A stretch of 64,000 bases of DNA from Wandonia haliotis (GCF_039523435.1 NZ_BAAAFH010000011.1:682001-746000), one strand, 5' to 3'; positions 9,246 through 18,758 are shown, numbered from the stretch's first letter. The notes: generated by a model from the letters alone, not told the origin. Numbers and translations are program-made.

Positions 9246-11051
9246 ATGAGCACACCACAAATTTCCTTTTGGAAAGTATTCTGGCCCAGTTTAACTGCCA
9301 TTATAGTTTCTTCTGTTTTCAGCTCCATTTTCTTTTTCCTGTTTTTAGGAGCAACGATTGGTGCTTTCACAGCCGGATTTGAGACAAAAAAGCTGCAGAT
9401 TGAAGACAATAGTATTTTACATCTTCAACTGAACGAACCAATTACTGATAAAACCAACGCTTCCTTCAATCCTGTTGAATTTAAATTCGACGGAACAACT
9501 GGTCTTGTTGACCTGCTAGTGGGAATAGAAGAGGCAAAAAATGACAGCAAAGTAAAAGGTATTTTCATTGAACTTTCGAATCTTCAGTGCGGAATGGCAA
9601 GTCTTTTTGAACTAAGAAAGGCATTGGAAGATTTTAAGGAATCTGGAAAATTTATTGTTGCCTATAACTCCGGAGAAGTTATCACTCAAAAAGAATATTT
9701 ATTGACTTCTGTTGCAGACGAAAATTATGGATTTCCGACGTCTACTATGGAATTTCTTGGTCTTGGCGGAGAATATATGTTTTTCAAAAACCTGTTTGAT
9801 AAGTTAGACCTTGAAATGCAGGTTATACGCGGTCCTAACAATGACTTCAAAAGTGCTGTTGAACCTTATTTTCTTGATAAAATGAGTGACAGTGCCAGAT
9901 TTCAGGCACAACGCTACCTAAACAGTATTTGGGAAGACTATTTAACGGTTGTCAGTTCTTCCAGAGGTGTCAGTGTTACTGAACTCGATGAAATTGCGGA
10001 AAATGTTAAAATTCGTAGAACAGGAGATGCTGTAAAGTACAAATTACTGGACGCTACGAAATATCAGGATGAAGTTTACTCTCTGCTTAAAAAGAAAGTC
10101 AATAAAGCTGAAAAAGACGATCTAAAGCTCATTAAATTCACAACCTATGCCCGTAAAAAAGCACGAGAAAAGCGTACGTTAGACGATGCTAAAGATGCTA
10201 ACATTGCTGTAATTTTAGCCGAAGGAGGAATTGCAACAGACGGAGAAGGCATTGTCTCTTCCGAATTGGTTAAACAAATTCGTGAAGCACGTGAAGAAGA
10301 TGATATCAAAGCTGTCGTTTTCCGTGTAAACTCTCCGGGAGGAAGTGCTCTTGCAAGTGAAGAAATCTGGCGGGAAATAACCCTAACGAAAGAGCAAAAA
10401 CCTGTTATTGTAAGTATGGGTAATGTTGCCGCATCTGGAGGTTATTATATTTCAGCTCCGGCCAGCCGTATTTTTGCAGAATCCACAACAATTACAGGAT
10501 CAATTGGTGTATTTGGTGTAATTCCCTATACAGGAAAAATGCTTGAAGAAAAAGTTGGTCTTTCTTTTGACCGAATAAGTACAAATTCTCACGCTGTCAT
10601 GTCCACCAACAGAAAACTGACGGAAGATGAAATGAGTATTATTCAGAAAGAGGTTGATCAGATTTACGAAGAGTTTGTAGCGATTGTTGCAAAAGGAAGA
10701 AACCTGACACCTGAACGTGTAAACGCAATAGCTCGCGGACGTGTCTGGACCGGTAAAGATGCATTGGCAATCGGACTGGTAGATGAGTTAGGTGGTTTAA
10801 ATGATGCTATTGCCTACGCTGCAAAAGAAGTAAACATCAAAGAACCGATTATCACCTATTTCCCGAAATCGAAGCGAGATCAGTTTATGGAAATTCTTGA
10901 AGCGATTACGGAGGAAGAGGATATGGATGCACAGATGAGAACAAACTCTACGCTTAGCCAACAAGTTTTGACCATTATGAATAACATGAAAGAAATTGAT
11001 AACATGAAAGGTATTCAAATGCGTATGCCGTATCTCATGGAGATTCATTAG
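9246..11051 (+). CDS. sppA: Signal peptide peptidase SppA, 67K type
   Basis: A 601-residue inner-membrane serine protease that degrades cleaved signal peptides. One N-terminal membrane segment lies at about residues 10-40. It has the tandem fold of the long E. coli-type enzyme. The N-terminal half supplies the general-base lysine in NNDFKSAVEPYF (about residue 200), and the C-terminal half supplies the serine in NVAASGGYYIS (about residue 397), preceded by VNSPGGSALASEE. It is monocistronic and ends at a strong terminator. Confidence 0.95.
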   Translation: MSTPQISFWKVFWPSLTAIIVSSVFSSIFFFLFLGATIGAFTAGFETKKLQIEDNSILHLQLNEPITDKTNASFNPVEFKFDGTTGLVDLLVGIEEAKNDSKVKGIFIELSNLQCGMASLFELRKALEDFKESGKFIVAYNSGEVITQKEYLLTSVADENYGFPTSTMEFLGLGGEYMFFKNLFDKLDLEMQVIRGPNNDFKSAVEPYFLDKMSDSARFQAQRYLNSIWEDYLTVVSSSRGVSVTELDEIAENVKIRRTGDAVKYKLLDATKYQDEVYSLLKKKVNKAEKDDLKLIKFTTYARKKAREKRTLDDAKDANIAVILAEGGIATDGEGIVSSELVKQIREAREEDDIKAVVFRVNSPGGSALASEEIWREITLTKEQKPVIVSMGNVAASGGYYISAPASRIFAESTTITGSIGVFGVIPYTGKMLEEKVGLSFDRISTNSHAVMSTNRKLTEDEMSIIQKEVDQIYEEFVAIVAKGRNLTPERVNAIARGRVWTGKDALAIGLVDELGGLNDAIAYAAKEVNIKEPIITYFPKSKRDQFMEILEAITEEEDMDAQMRTNSTLSQQVLTIMNNMKEIDNMKGIQMRMPYLMEIH

Positions 11052-11072
11052 ATCTAATTATTCCAGTTTAGC

Positions 11073-11105
11073 AAGGGTTGTCTGTTGTCAGACAACCCTT
11101 TTTTA
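11073..11105 (+). terminator. Terminator of sppA
   Basis: A perfect 12-bp stem (AAGGGTTGTCTG against CAGACAACCCTT) with loop TTGT is followed by TTTT and lies 22 bases after the sppA stop. Confidence 0.92.
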
Positions 11106-11221
11106 TATTTTACAGGACGTATAAACCGTGTGTATAATTAGACCTAAATTCCTGCAAGCACTTTTTATCGTATCATTTCACGGACTAAGATCTACATCTA
11201 CTTCCAGACTTCTTAAGAGAC

Positions 11222-12013
11222 TTAAAAGAACAGTTCAATTTCATACCCGGTATGCTTACGGATATTAAGAACTCTATCATCGTTTAATAACAAATACTGT
11301 CCTTTCACCCCTTGTAGAACACCTCGTATTTCCTCCTCCTTGTCAAAGCTCACTGACTTGATCTTTTCCGGGTATTGCAGTACGGGATATTCAAACGTCA
11401 TCACCTCATCATCGTCTGAGATAAAACTACTAATATCGGAAGGAAGCATTTCTTCAAGACGCCACTTTTCCTCAATAAGGTCTACTGATTCATCGTTTAC
11501 ATTTTTCAACATATTTCGCCAGTTGGTTTTATCCGTGTAGAAAGATTTAAGCGCAACTTCAATTCTTCCTGCCTCATATCTATTGGGTGTTTCAGCCAGC
11601 CGAATCGCCTGATAAGCTCCCTGATCTATCCAGCGAACCGGAACCTGTTGACTTCGTGTAACTCCCACTTTAACCTGATCTGTCAATGCCAGATACACAA
11701 CATGGGGCTGGTTATGATTACGCTGTTCCCACTCAACATCTCTCCCCTCCCCCAAATGTGCTCTACACAGCTCAGGTCGGATAATACATTCGGACGACTC
11801 CGGCGCATTGATAAAACACTTGTAACAAAAGCCCTGTCCAAATGATTTTTTGGTTACTGCTCCACACGAAGAGCAATGAATAATACCGGTATGTTTCAAA
11901 AGAATTTCATTCCCCAGAAGTTCATTCATATTAACTCCGGTATCAAATGCCATTGTATATTGTATAGGTTCACCATGCTGAACCGTCATTTTGCGTAAAT
12001 CTCCTTTAACCAT
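11222..12013 (-). CDS. DUF2797 family protein
   Basis: A 263-residue protein with a zinc-ribbon-like cysteine set near the N-terminus (CSSCGAVTKKSFGQGFC then CYKC) and Cys pairs further on. The core matches the DUF2797 family (HVVYLALTDQVKVGVTR, RWIDQGAYQAI, RYEAGRIE), which includes a GIY-YIG-like arrangement (VYLAL...KVGVTR). The biochemical role is unproven. An ATG at 12013 is taken over a GTG two codons upstream. It is divergent from cysH with a 144-base gap. Confidence 0.8.
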   Translation of the reverse strand: MVKGDLRKMTVQHGEPIQYTMAFDTGVNMNELLGNEILLKHTGIIHCSSCGAVTKKSFGQGFCYKCFINAPESSECIIRPELCRAHLGEGRDVEWEQRNHNQPHVVYLALTDQVKVGVTRSQQVPVRWIDQGAYQAIRLAETPNRYEAGRIEVALKSFYTDKTNWRNMLKNVNDESVDLIEEKWRLEEMLPSDISSFISDDDEVMTFEYPVLQYPEKIKSVSFDKEEEIRGVLQGVKGQYLLLNDDRVLNIRKHTGYEIELFF

Positions 12014-12110
12014 AGACACAAAGTTAGTAAGTTACGTGTAGATTCTATTCCTTGCTTAAAAAGTAATTTATTTTATTCTCCTATTATTTCGATAGGAAAT
12101 ATATTATTTC

Positions 12111-12118
12111 TACTTTTG
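12111..12118 (+). promoter_or_regulatory. -7 promoter element for cysHDN
   Basis: TACTTTTG matches TAnnTTTG exactly and lies 40 bases before the ATG at 12158. It would overlap the TTG that opens a longer reading frame at 12116, which argues for the 12158 start. Confidence 0.55.
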
Positions 12119-12157
12119 TCAAAATTTTTCAGATTTTTGACAAAGGAAATAAGAAGC

Positions 12158-12838
12158 ATGCGAGACGAAAAAAGCAAACACTTACAAAAACTACTTCAGG
12201 AAGTATGTAGTGAGTATACATCCGGGATCGTTTTCTCAACCAGTCTGAGCATGGAAGATCAGGTAATTACTCATCATATTTTTTCAAACAATCTGCCTAT
12301 ATCTGTATTTACACTGGATACGGGACGACTGTTTCCGGAAACATACAAAGTGCTTGAGAATACGAGAAATCGCTACAAGAAACCCATTCAGGTTTTCTTC
12401 CCAAACCATTCAAAAGTAGAAGAGCTTGTCAACCATAAGGGAATGTTCAGTTTCTATGAATCACCTGAAGACAGAAAGACATGTTGCCATATACGAAAAG
12501 TAGAACCTCTTAACAGAGCGTTGAAAGGTGCTAATGTGTGGATAACAGGACTAAGAGCCGAACATTCGGAAAGCAGAAGCGGATTATCCGTATTTGAGGA
12601 AGACACAACCCGTCAGCTCGTGAAAGTCAATCCGTTGTTAGACTGGACAACCGAAGATATTACCAGCGAAATTAAACAGCACTCAATTCCTTACAACCCT
12701 TTGCATGACAAAGGTTTCATTAGCATTGGTTGTCAGCCTTGTACCCGGGCTGTAAAGGCAGGAGACGATTTTCGTTCCGGACGCTGGTGGTGGGAAGATA
12801 AATCAAAAAAGGAATGTGGGTTACACACGACTAACTAA
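12158..12838 (+). CDS. cysH: Assimilatory adenylylsulfate (APS) reductase
   Basis: A 226-residue cytoplasmic enzyme that reduces activated sulfate to sulfite. The PAPS-reductase fold starts with FSTSLSMEDQ and FTLDTGRLFPET. CCHIRKVEPL and GCQPCTRAV supply the four cysteines of a [4Fe-4S] cluster, which marks the APS-using type rather than the E. coli PAPS type. The catalytic cysteine is in the C-terminal KECGLH. APS use agrees with the absence of an APS kinase gene (cysC) here. The ATG at 12158 was chosen from the promoter position. cysD follows after 7 bases. Confidence 0.9.
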   Translation: MRDEKSKHLQKLLQEVCSEYTSGIVFSTSLSMEDQVITHHIFSNNLPISVFTLDTGRLFPETYKVLENTRNRYKKPIQVFFPNHSKVEELVNHKGMFSFYESPEDRKTCCHIRKVEPLNRALKGANVWITGLRAEHSESRSGLSVFEEDTTRQLVKVNPLLDWTTEDITSEIKQHSIPYNPLHDKGFISIGCQPCTRAVKAGDDFRSGRWWWEDKSKKECGLHTTN

Positions 12839-12845
12839 TAAAGTA

Positions 12846-13742
12846 ATGGATTATTTAGATCATCTGGAGGCAGAAGCCATTCATATTATGCGCGAAGTTG
12901 CAGGGCAATTCGAACGTCCTGCGTTGTTATTCAGCGGAGGAAAAGACAGTATTACACTGGTACATCTTGCACTAAAAGCATTTCGTCCCGGGAAACTTCC
13001 TTTCCCGCTTGTACATGTTGATACAGGGCATAATTTCCCCGAAGTACTTGAATTCCGGGATAAACTGGCACAAGAACTGGGAGAGAAACTTATTGTACGA
13101 AAAGTAGAAGATACGATAAAACGACAAGGGCTTCAGGATGGAAAAGGAAAATTCCCCAGTAGAAATGCACTTCAAACCTACACTCTACTTGAAGTTATTG
13201 AAGAGTTTGAATTTGATGCATGCATCGGGGGAGCAAGAAGAGACGAGGAGAAGGCTCGTGCCAAAGAACGCATTTTTTCTGTTCGTGACGAATTCGGTCA
13301 ATGGGATCCGAAAAAACAACGCCCCGAGCTATGGAATATTTACAACGGGCGCATTGATCAGGGAGAAAATGTCCGCGTCTTTCCTATAAGCAACTGGACA
13401 GAACTGGATGTATGGAATTATATCAAGCGCGAAAAGATTGAACTTCCGCATATTTATTTTTCACACCCAAGGGAATGTATTTATACAGAACATGGTCAGC
13501 TCATGACAACCAATGAGTTTGTTACCCTTTCACATGAAGACAAAATTGTAACGAAGGATGTTCGGTACAGAACAGTTGGTGATATGACCTGTACAGCTGC
13601 TGTGGAGAGTATTGCTTATACCGTTGATGATATCATTGACGAAATAACAGTGACAAAAATCAGTGAACGCGGAGCTACTCGAATGGATGACAGAGCAAGC
13701 GAAGCTGCAATGGAAGACAGAAAGAAAAACGGATATTTTTAA
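12846..13742 (+). CDS. cysD: Sulfate adenylyltransferase subunit 2
   Basis: A 298-residue small subunit of ATP sulfurylase, which makes APS from sulfate and ATP. The PP-loop is LLFSGGKDSITL at about residues 25-36, followed by FPLVHVDTGHNFPE. GGARRDEEKARAKER and NWTELDVWNYI are typical. I use the ATG at 12846 because the GTG at 12816 would overlap cysH. cysN starts 4 bases after the stop. Confidence 0.95.
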   Translation: MDYLDHLEAEAIHIMREVAGQFERPALLFSGGKDSITLVHLALKAFRPGKLPFPLVHVDTGHNFPEVLEFRDKLAQELGEKLIVRKVEDTIKRQGLQDGKGKFPSRNALQTYTLLEVIEEFEFDACIGGARRDEEKARAKERIFSVRDEFGQWDPKKQRPELWNIYNGRIDQGENVRVFPISNWTELDVWNYIKREKIELPHIYFSHPRECIYTEHGQLMTTNEFVTLSHEDKIVTKDVRYRTVGDMTCTAAVESIAYTVDDIIDEITVTKISERGATRMDDRASEAAMEDRKKNGYF

Positions 13743-13746
13743 ACAC

Positions 13747-14994
13747 ATGGATTTACTACGATTTTTTACTGCGGGGAATGTTGATGATGGAAAAAGTACA
13801 CTCATCGGACGCTTGTTATATGATAGCAACTCCATTTCAACAGACATTATAGAAACCCTTACAAAACAGAGTAAAACCATTACGGAAGATACAGGTATTG
13901 ACCTTGCTCTTCTTACAGATGGATTACGCGCAGAAAGAGAACAGGGAATCACTATTGATGTAGCATACAAGTACTTCTCTACTCCTAAAAGAAAGTTCAT
14001 TATTGCCGATACTCCGGGGCATGCAGAGTATACACGTAATATGTTTACGGGGGCTTCTACAGCTGATCTTGCGATCATACTTATTGATGCCAGAAACGGT
14101 ATTACCGATCAAACGAAAAGACATTCTATTATTTCATCTATTCTCAGAATTCCGGAAATCATTCTTGTAGTAAATAAGATGGACCTTACCGGTTATAGCG
14201 AAGCAATATTCGATTCGATTCAGGAGGAATATACTGAATTCGCTAAAAAAATAGGATTAAAAAAAGTGACCTTTATTCCTGCAAGTGCTCTTGCCGGAGA
14301 TAATGTAGTGCGTAAATCAGAGCATATGCCCTGGTATGAAGGAGGTACACTGCTGGACTATCTGGAAAACTGCCCTTCAGAACGAGACGAAGAAATTTCC
14401 GGACAGGGAAGGTTTCAGGTACAGTACATCATTCGCCCGCAGACGGAAGAACTTCATGATTACAGAGGTTATGCAGGGTCTGTACTAAGTGGAACACTGA
14501 AAAAAGGAGAACTTATTGACATTTTTCCATCCGGACAAACCAGTAGAATTATCAAAATTGAAAAAGAAGGAAACGAAGTTGAGGAAGCCACAACGAACGA
14601 AGCTGTAATTATTCATATCGATGATGATATAGACATCAGTCGAGGAACAACATTTTCCTCCAGCTCATCAGGACTACAGGTCGAAAAAGATCTTGAAGCT
14701 ACTCTTTGCTGGATGGACAACAAGAGTTTCCAACCCGGACAAAAATTTATCCTTATGCAAAACAGCTTTTCAACAAAAGCACGGATTAAAGAAGTTTCCG
14801 GTAAAATTGATATTCATAGCTATGATCGTGTATCGGAACACACCAATTTACACCTGAACGAATTCGGTGTCGTCAGTATAAAAACAGCCGTTCCTGTCGC
14901 TTATGATCCATTTGACAAGAATACGCGAACAGGGGCTTTTATTCTGATAAATGAGAATACCAATAACACGGTTGCTGCAGGTGTACTTCACTAA
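13747..14994 (+). CDS. cysN: Sulfate adenylyltransferase subunit 1
   Basis: A 415-residue GTPase subunit of ATP sulfurylase, which couples GTP hydrolysis to APS formation. The EF-Tu-like motifs are G1 GNVDDGKST, G3 DTPGHAEY and G4 NKMD. Beta-barrel domains follow to FGVVSIKTAVPVAYDPF. It is not fused to CysC, unlike many bacterial CysNC proteins. The start at 13747 (MDLLRFF) is preferred to 13663, which lies deep inside cysD. Last gene of cysHDN. Sulfite reductase genes are not in the window. Confidence 0.95.
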   Translation: MDLLRFFTAGNVDDGKSTLIGRLLYDSNSISTDIIETLTKQSKTITEDTGIDLALLTDGLRAEREQGITIDVAYKYFSTPKRKFIIADTPGHAEYTRNMFTGASTADLAIILIDARNGITDQTKRHSIISSILRIPEIILVVNKMDLTGYSEAIFDSIQEEYTEFAKKIGLKKVTFIPASALAGDNVVRKSEHMPWYEGGTLLDYLENCPSERDEEISGQGRFQVQYIIRPQTEELHDYRGYAGSVLSGTLKKGELIDIFPSGQTSRIIKIEKEGNEVEEATTNEAVIIHIDDDIDISRGTTFSSSSSGLQVEKDLEATLCWMDNKSFQPGQKFILMQNSFSTKARIKEVSGKIDIHSYDRVSEHTNLHLNEFGVVSIKTAVPVAYDPFDKNTRTGAFILINENTNNTVAAGVLH

Positions 14995-15066
14995 CTAATC
15001 TTCCTGTGTAAACCGGTTGAATCAACTGATTCTTAACAGAGGCGATGGTAAGCGTTCAATTTAGTG

Positions 15067-15074
15067 TATCTTTG
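15067..15074 (+). promoter_or_regulatory. -7 promoter element for the DEAD-box helicase gene
   Basis: TATCTTTG matches TAnnTTTG and lies 14 bases before the ATG at 15089, so the transcript would have a very short leader. Confidence 0.5.
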
Positions 15075-15088
15075 CCAAAAATTCAGGC

Positions 15089-16384
15089 ATGACTTTTCAC
15101 GATTTGAATCTGAACAAACCACTTTTGAGAGCACTTGATGACATGGAGTTGAGTACACCTACTCCTATTCAGAAAGATGCTTTCTCAGTCATTATGTCCG
15201 GGCGTGATGTGCTTGGAATTGCGCAAACCGGTACGGGTAAAACACTTGCTTACCTCCTACCCTCTTTGCGATTGTGGAAGTTCACAAAAGATATTCACCC
15301 ACAAGTTATTATTATTGTTCCTACAAGAGAGCTTGTTGCGCAGGTTGTTGATGAAGCACAAAAACTGGGAGCTTATCAGAACGTTCGTATCCTTGGTGTA
15401 TATGGTGGTGCCAATATCCGTACGCAGGAAGCTAGCATCCGTGAGGGAGTGGATATTCTGGTTGCAACACCGGGGCGTCTGAATGATCTCATTTTAAATG
15501 GAGCACTTGCTACAAAAGCTGTTAAGCGTCTGATTATTGACGAGGTAGATGAAATGTTAAGCCTCGGGTTCCTTCCTCAATTAAAAAATATTCTGGACTT
15601 ACTTCCTGAACGCAGACAGAATCTTCTTTTCTCTGCAACTGTAAGTCCTGAAATTGAAGACCTAATTGCCGATTTCTTTACAAATCCTGAAAAAATAGAA
15701 GCGACTCCTTCAGGAGTGCCGGTAGCGAAAATTGAGCAAGTTGCATTTGCAGTTCCCAATTTCAATACGAAGTATAATTTGCTTCTTCATCTTTTGGAGG
15801 ACAAGAAACTGTACACCAAGACTATTGTTTTTGTTTCTTCACGGAAATTTGCAGATAAAGTAGCCGAAAAACTCGAAAACGATCTACAGGAAACGATTGG
15901 TACCATTCACTCCAACAAAGCACAAAATACGCGTTTTGGAGTTACCAATAGTTTTGAGTCAGGTGAAATCCGTGTGTTGGTAGCAACCGATCTTTTCGCC
16001 AGAGGACTGGATATTTCTGATGTCTCACATGTTATCAACTTCGATATGCCGGATGAAGCAGAGTTTTATCTGCATCGTATTGGGCGTACCGGGCGTGCTG
16101 AACAACGTGGAAAATCTGTTTCTTTCTACACCGAAACTGAAATTCCGAAAAAAGAAGCTGCAGAAAGTTATATGAACCAGCGTATTCCTGTACTGGAAAT
16201 ACCTGAAGATGTAGCAATCTCGGATGAACTTATTGAGGAAGAAAAAGAGATCATACGTGTACCCAATGTTCAGGTAAAACTGGCAACCAACCCTTTCCGA
16301 CGAGGATCGGATGACGATGGCTTAGGAGGCCGAAAAAGAGCTACTCGTAAGGCACCTGTCAAGAAAAAGAAAAAAAGAAAATAA
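15089..16384 (+). CDS. DEAD-box ATP-dependent RNA helicase (DEVD variant)
   Basis: A 431-residue cytoplasmic RNA helicase. Its motifs in order are the Q motif (PTPIQKDAF), I AQTGTGKT (about 46-53), Ia PTRELVAQ, Ib TPGRL, II DEVD (in place of DEAD), III SAT, V ATDLFARGLDI and VI HRIGRTGR. The C-terminal tail is strongly basic (RKRATRKAPVKKKKKRK), as in RhlE/CshA-type helicases that act on rRNA or mRNA. The methyltransferase gene follows 20 bases later, suggesting shared transcription and a possible link to ribosome assembly. Confidence 0.92.
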   Translation: MTFHDLNLNKPLLRALDDMELSTPTPIQKDAFSVIMSGRDVLGIAQTGTGKTLAYLLPSLRLWKFTKDIHPQVIIIVPTRELVAQVVDEAQKLGAYQNVRILGVYGGANIRTQEASIREGVDILVATPGRLNDLILNGALATKAVKRLIIDEVDEMLSLGFLPQLKNILDLLPERRQNLLFSATVSPEIEDLIADFFTNPEKIEATPSGVPVAKIEQVAFAVPNFNTKYNLLLHLLEDKKLYTKTIVFVSSRKFADKVAEKLENDLQETIGTIHSNKAQNTRFGVTNSFESGEIRVLVATDLFARGLDISDVSHVINFDMPDEAEFYLHRIGRTGRAEQRGKSVSFYTETEIPKKEAAESYMNQRIPVLEIPEDVAISDELIEEEKEIIRVPNVQVKLATNPFRRGSDDDGLGGRKRATRKAPVKKKKKRK

Positions 16385-16404
16385 CTCATTCATAAGCTGA
16401 ATAA

Positions 16405-17838
16405 ATGACAATCCAAAGAGGACAACTGGTTGAACTTGAAATAACTGATTTTGCTTTTGGTGGAAAAGGAATTGCGCGCATACCTTCCGAAGAAGGAAGC
16501 TATCCGGTTTTTGTAGATAATTCCTGGCCGGGACAAACGGTCCTTGCCCGGGTTACCAAAAAGAGAAAAAGACACGCTGAATGTTCACTGGTAAAGGTTC
16601 TCAAGAAGTCTCCTGAGGAAGTTCAGCTTTCTTATCAGCCTATTTCCGGTGCTCCCTATATTTTCGTTCCGGTTGAGCGTCAGATCGCGTGTAAGCGTCA
16701 AACGACACTGGATGTGTTTCGAAAAATCGGTAAGATACAGGATATTGAAGATCGATTTGATGAATTTATCGCTTCGCCTGCCGTATTTAACTATCGAAAT
16801 AAAATGGAGTATTCGTTCTCCTGCATCGAACACGACATTGCAACCGATGAAGAGATTGACGATGCTTTTGCGTTAGGTTTCAAGCACAGAGGAACCTGGT
16901 GGAAAGTTGAAAGTCTGAATGCAGAATCCGGGCTATTTGATAGCGAATGGGAAAATAAACTTTCAATTGTACGGGAGTACCTGAAACAAACGGAACTTCC
17001 TGCATGGCACCCTCCCAGAAAAGAAGGCTTCTTTCGTCATATCGTTGTCAGAAAATCCTTTTTTCAGGATCAATTATTAGTTAACCTTGTTACCTCTTCC
17101 GAAGGTCTTGATCGTTTTGACGCAGATGCATTCGGACAAAAACTTAAGGAATTGTTTGGTAACCGGATTGCCGGTTTTCAGCACACTATAAATGACAATG
17201 TAGCCGATCGTGCAAAAATCGAAAACGGTACCTGGCGATTGGTTTTCGGGGAAGAAAAAATCATTGAAGACCTGCTCAATCTGAAATTTGAAATTTCGAT
17301 GGAGAGTTTCTTCCAAACGAATCCTAAAAGTGCTGAAAAGCTATACACCAAAGCTCTGGATTATGCCTTTGAAAATAATGATCTGGACAATAAAGTCCTT
17401 ATGGACCTTTTTTGTGGAACAGGAACCATTGGTCAGATTTTATCAACCCGAACAAACAATACGGAAATTATCGGAGTAGATATCGTTCCCGAAGCCATCG
17501 AAGACGCCAAACGAAACGCCAAACGAAATGCCATTGATACGATCAATTTCTACGCTGCCGATGTTGGAAAATTCCTAAAAGAATTCCCTCAATATGCGGG
17601 CAAAATAGCAACGATCATTCTTGATCCGCCGCGAGCAGGAATCGCTCCAAAGACTTTACAAAAAGTAATTGATCTTAAAGCTGATCGCATTGTCTATATT
17701 TCCTGTAATCCTGCTACACAGGCACGGGATACGGAAACTCTTCAGGAGAATGGATATGTATTGGAAAAAGTATCTTTTGTGGATCAATTCCCTCATACCA
17801 GTCACATTGAATCCGTCGCTAAATTTGTTCGTCAATAA
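16405..17838 (+). CDS. RlmD/TrmA-family RNA 5-methyluridine methyltransferase, no Fe-S cysteines
   Basis: A 477-residue SAM-dependent enzyme expected to methylate a uridine at C5, probably in 23S rRNA. A TRAM domain is at the N-terminus (RGQLVELEITDFAFGGKGIA). The methyltransferase domain has MESFFQTNP, DLFCGTGTIG, ILDPPRAG and the catalytic cysteine in YISCNPATQARD. The usual RlmD cluster CxxxxxCGGC is absent. The equivalent region reads SYQPISGAPYIFVPVERQ, so no [4Fe-4S] cluster is expected. The target position cannot be assigned from sequence alone. Confidence 0.85.
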   Translation: MTIQRGQLVELEITDFAFGGKGIARIPSEEGSYPVFVDNSWPGQTVLARVTKKRKRHAECSLVKVLKKSPEEVQLSYQPISGAPYIFVPVERQIACKRQTTLDVFRKIGKIQDIEDRFDEFIASPAVFNYRNKMEYSFSCIEHDIATDEEIDDAFALGFKHRGTWWKVESLNAESGLFDSEWENKLSIVREYLKQTELPAWHPPRKEGFFRHIVVRKSFFQDQLLVNLVTSSEGLDRFDADAFGQKLKELFGNRIAGFQHTINDNVADRAKIENGTWRLVFGEEKIIEDLLNLKFEISMESFFQTNPKSAEKLYTKALDYAFENNDLDNKVLMDLFCGTGTIGQILSTRTNNTEIIGVDIVPEAIEDAKRNAKRNAIDTINFYAADVGKFLKEFPQYAGKIATIILDPPRAGIAPKTLQKVIDLKADRIVYISCNPATQARDTETLQENGYVLEKVSFVDQFPHTSHIESVAKFVRQ

Positions 17839-17959
17839 TACGCGAACAAATCTGGGTTAAAATTGATTACGTAAACAAAAATGCTTCTTTCTTCAGAAGA
17901 GAAGTCACTATTCTCTACTTTGAGCTAACCGATCTGGAGGCTATTTACCCACTTTACAC

Positions 17960-18145
17960 TCAATATATTCTTGATGTATCTCCCCAGGGGTGGTATCCTT
18001 CTCCGATATAATTAAAACCATACTTCTCATACTATCCAACATGATCTGTACATAAATACACATTGTCAAAACCAGCTGTACCAGCATCTGTTCCGGATGC
18101 TCTCTTACCTATATAATCTTCATTATCTCTTCCATTTATTCTGGT
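17960..18145 (-). pseudogene. Broken GNAT acetyltransferase C-terminal remnant
   Basis: In one minus-strand frame the gap after the methyltransferase reads NEDYIGKRASGTDAGTAG, then FDNVYLCTDHVG, a TAG stop, YEKYGFNYIG, then GYHPWGDTSRIY and a TGA. VYLCTDHVG-YEKYGF-HPWG-SRIYE is the familiar end of a GNAT N-acetyltransferase. The internal TAG sits where Tyr or Phe is expected and the final TGA where Glu is expected. No start or N-terminal half remains. It lies just downstream of an intact GNAT gene that does not look like the same subfamily. Confidence 0.75.
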
Positions 18146-18150
18146 TCACC

Positions 18151-18723
18151 CTATCGAAAATAAGTAGGGGAAATCTGCAAATGTTCCATTTCTTTACCTG
18201 TCAACACTTTAGTCCCTGCTGACTGAAATCCCAACTTCAAATACAGTTTTTTCGCATTAGGATTCTCTTTATCCACCAATAAACCAAGTGTTTCTCCTTT
18301 TTGTATGACGTACTCATCGATAAGAAAACGTAAGATCATTGATCCGATTCCTTTTCCCTGCTGATCTGGTTTTACTCCTATACAATCAATATAATATTCT
18401 CCTTTTTCCGTTTCATCTTCCAGGTGTAATTCCCGGTTGTAAACCTGTTTCAACATCGACATAACCGGTTTTCGCAATTCATTCAGACGGGCTCCATCAT
18501 AAAGAACAGCTGCAGCTACCACCTTCTTATTTTCATCCTCCACAACCCAGCTATTTTCATACGAATACTGATTTGCTCTTTCCCGGGTCATACTTCGCAA
18601 AAATGCAATTGCTTTTTCAGTATTTTCCTCTCCAATAAAACGATAGGTTATGTCTCCCATTGCCAGAAAAATACAATCTGCCAGAATCTCTGAATCGTTT
18701 GGTGTCGCCTTTCGTATTAACAT
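18151..18723 (-). CDS. GNAT family N-acetyltransferase
   Basis: A 190-residue GCN5-related acetyltransferase using acetyl-CoA. It starts MLIRKATPNDSEILAD. The acetyl-CoA motif A is YIDCIGVKPDQQGKGIGSM, with the QxxGxG pyrophosphate loop, and motif B is NPNAKKLYLKLGF. The substrate cannot be predicted. The closely spaced downstream DNA holds the acetyltransferase remnant at 17960-18145. Upstream is a small membrane-protein gene 35 bases away on the same strand. Confidence 0.88.
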   Translation of the reverse strand: MLIRKATPNDSEILADCIFLAMGDITYRFIGEENTEKAIAFLRSMTRERANQYSYENSWVVEDENKKVVAAAVLYDGARLNELRKPVMSMLKQVYNRELHLEDETEKGEYYIDCIGVKPDQQGKGIGSMILRFLIDEYVIQKGETLGLLVDKENPNAKKLYLKLGFQSAGTKVLTGKEMEHLQISPTYFR

Positions 18724-18758
18724 GATTTATTACTTTATATTATCAGAAAATATAGCAC

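Noticed and set aside
12116..12157. N-terminal extension of cysH from a TTG codon
   Set aside because: The TTG lies inside a matching -7 promoter element and the extension has no family counterpart; the ATG at 12158 fits better.
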